From the NCBI GenBank assembly GCA_947478985.1, contig CANJYC010000163.1:1-5155 (forward strand): a DNA stretch of 5,155 nt, in the 5' to 3' direction. Below the pieces are notes generated by a model. That model did not search any database and was not told where the DNA came from. It saw nothing but the letters and a program-made list of their open reading frames with translations. Origin of the DNA: Acidobacteriota bacterium (lineage in GTDB: Bacteria; Acidobacteriota; Vicinamibacteria; Vicinamibacterales; UBA2999). How positions within the stretch are numbered: the stretch's first letter is position 1; each line of letters begins with the position of its first letter. The translations under genes and the position numbers were made by a program. This document shows positions 4,940-5,155 of the stretch, piece by piece.

Positions 4940-5155
4940 ATGATTCTCGAAGCGCGGGCGGTTGCGCCCTTCCATAAGAACGGTTTTGTCGTGGCGTGCG
5001 AGCGCACGCGCGAGGCCGTCATCATCGACCCCGGCGACGAGGTCGGCGAACTTCTCAAGGTTGTGGACGCCCTCAAGGTCCACGTCAAACACATCCTGCT
5101 CACGCATGCGCACCTCGATCACATCAGCGGCGTCGATGTGGCGAAGCGGGCGCAC
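4940..5155 (+). CDS. MBL-fold metallo-hydrolase (glyoxalase II-like), N-terminal 72 residues, cut by window end
   Basis: The frame starts with ATG at 4940 and stays open to the last base. It encodes 72 residues with the opening pattern of glyoxalase II-type metallo-beta-lactamase-fold hydrolases. A first strand leads into KNGFVVAC (13-20), then AVIIDPGDE (26-34), an amphipathic helix, and the signature THAHLDHISG (55-64). That signature carries the metal ligands H56, H58, D60 and H61. The protein has no signal peptide and is probably cytosolic. Family members hydrolyse thioesters such as S-lactoylglutathione or related substrates; the true substrate depends on the missing C-terminal part. It is transcribed away from the receiver gene. 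The fold assignment is strong, the specific reaction is not. Confidence 0.88.
   Translation, partial: MILEARAVAPFHKNGFVVACERTREAVIIDPGDEVGELLKVVDALKVHVKHILLTHAHLDHISGVDVAKRAH

Noticed and set aside
4880..5155. Minus-strand extension of the receiver frame to the right window edge
   Set aside because: It is the shadow of the MBL-fold gene, which carries the THAHLDH metal motif on the plus strand. The receiver fold starts at MILCVVDD (4879).
1..5155. CRISPR arrays, tRNA or rRNA genes, and riboswitches
   Set aside because: I saw no regularly spaced repeats, no cloverleaf or rRNA core sequence, and the only gaps between genes (1, 25, 60 and 133 bp) are too short or lack conserved riboswitch elements.

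Overview
The window is dense, GC-rich bacterial coding DNA, about two-thirds G+C by eye. It has no RNA gene, insertion sequence, CRISPR array or phage signature that I can see. Three things suggest Acidobacteriota, perhaps the Vicinamibacteria: a secreted M28 peptidase, an SDR with a Pro/Arg-rich tail, and a one-segment membrane-anchored PknB-type protein with an 'ARG..ADERSDIYS' motif. This assignment is an inference, because there is no phylogenetic marker in the window.

Layout. (1) Bases 1-124 hold the last 40 codons of a plus-strand M28 peptidase gene. (2) Bases 125-257 are a hairpin-rich convergent intergenic region. (3) Bases 258-1802 (minus) hold a complete secreted M28 peptidase whose 3' end is an almost exact inverted copy of region 1. 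Bases 1-126 and 256-381 differ at four sites, all synonymous. (4) Bases 1803-2651 (minus) hold a malate/lactate dehydrogenase-like gene whose stop codon abuts the peptidase start, so the two form an operon. (5) After a 25-bp divergent gap, a plus-strand operon runs from 2677 to 4542: an SDR oxidoreductase, an unrecognised 81-residue protein, and a kinase-fold protein with a C-terminal membrane anchor. Their spacings are 1 nt and then a 4-nt overlap. (6) Bases 4529-4879 (minus) hold a single-domain receiver protein that overlaps the kinase-like gene tail-to-tail by 14 nt. (7) After a 60-bp divergent gap, an MBL-fold hydrolase starts at 4940 and leaves the window at 5155.

The main theme is loss of catalytic residues in intact genes. 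The kinase-like protein lacks the ATP-binding lysine, the HRD aspartate and the DFG aspartate, so it reads as a membrane-tethered pseudokinase. The dehydrogenase-like protein keeps a good Rossmann NAD motif but has lost the catalytic His, its Asp partner and the substrate Arg. The receiver protein keeps its phosphoacceptor Asp but has Arg in place of the conserved Lys. By contrast, the SDR, the M28 peptidase and the visible part of the MBL protein have complete active-site motifs. The other two points of interest are the inverted M28 duplication and a possible pattern of leaderless-type -10 motifs ahead of three operon-leading genes.
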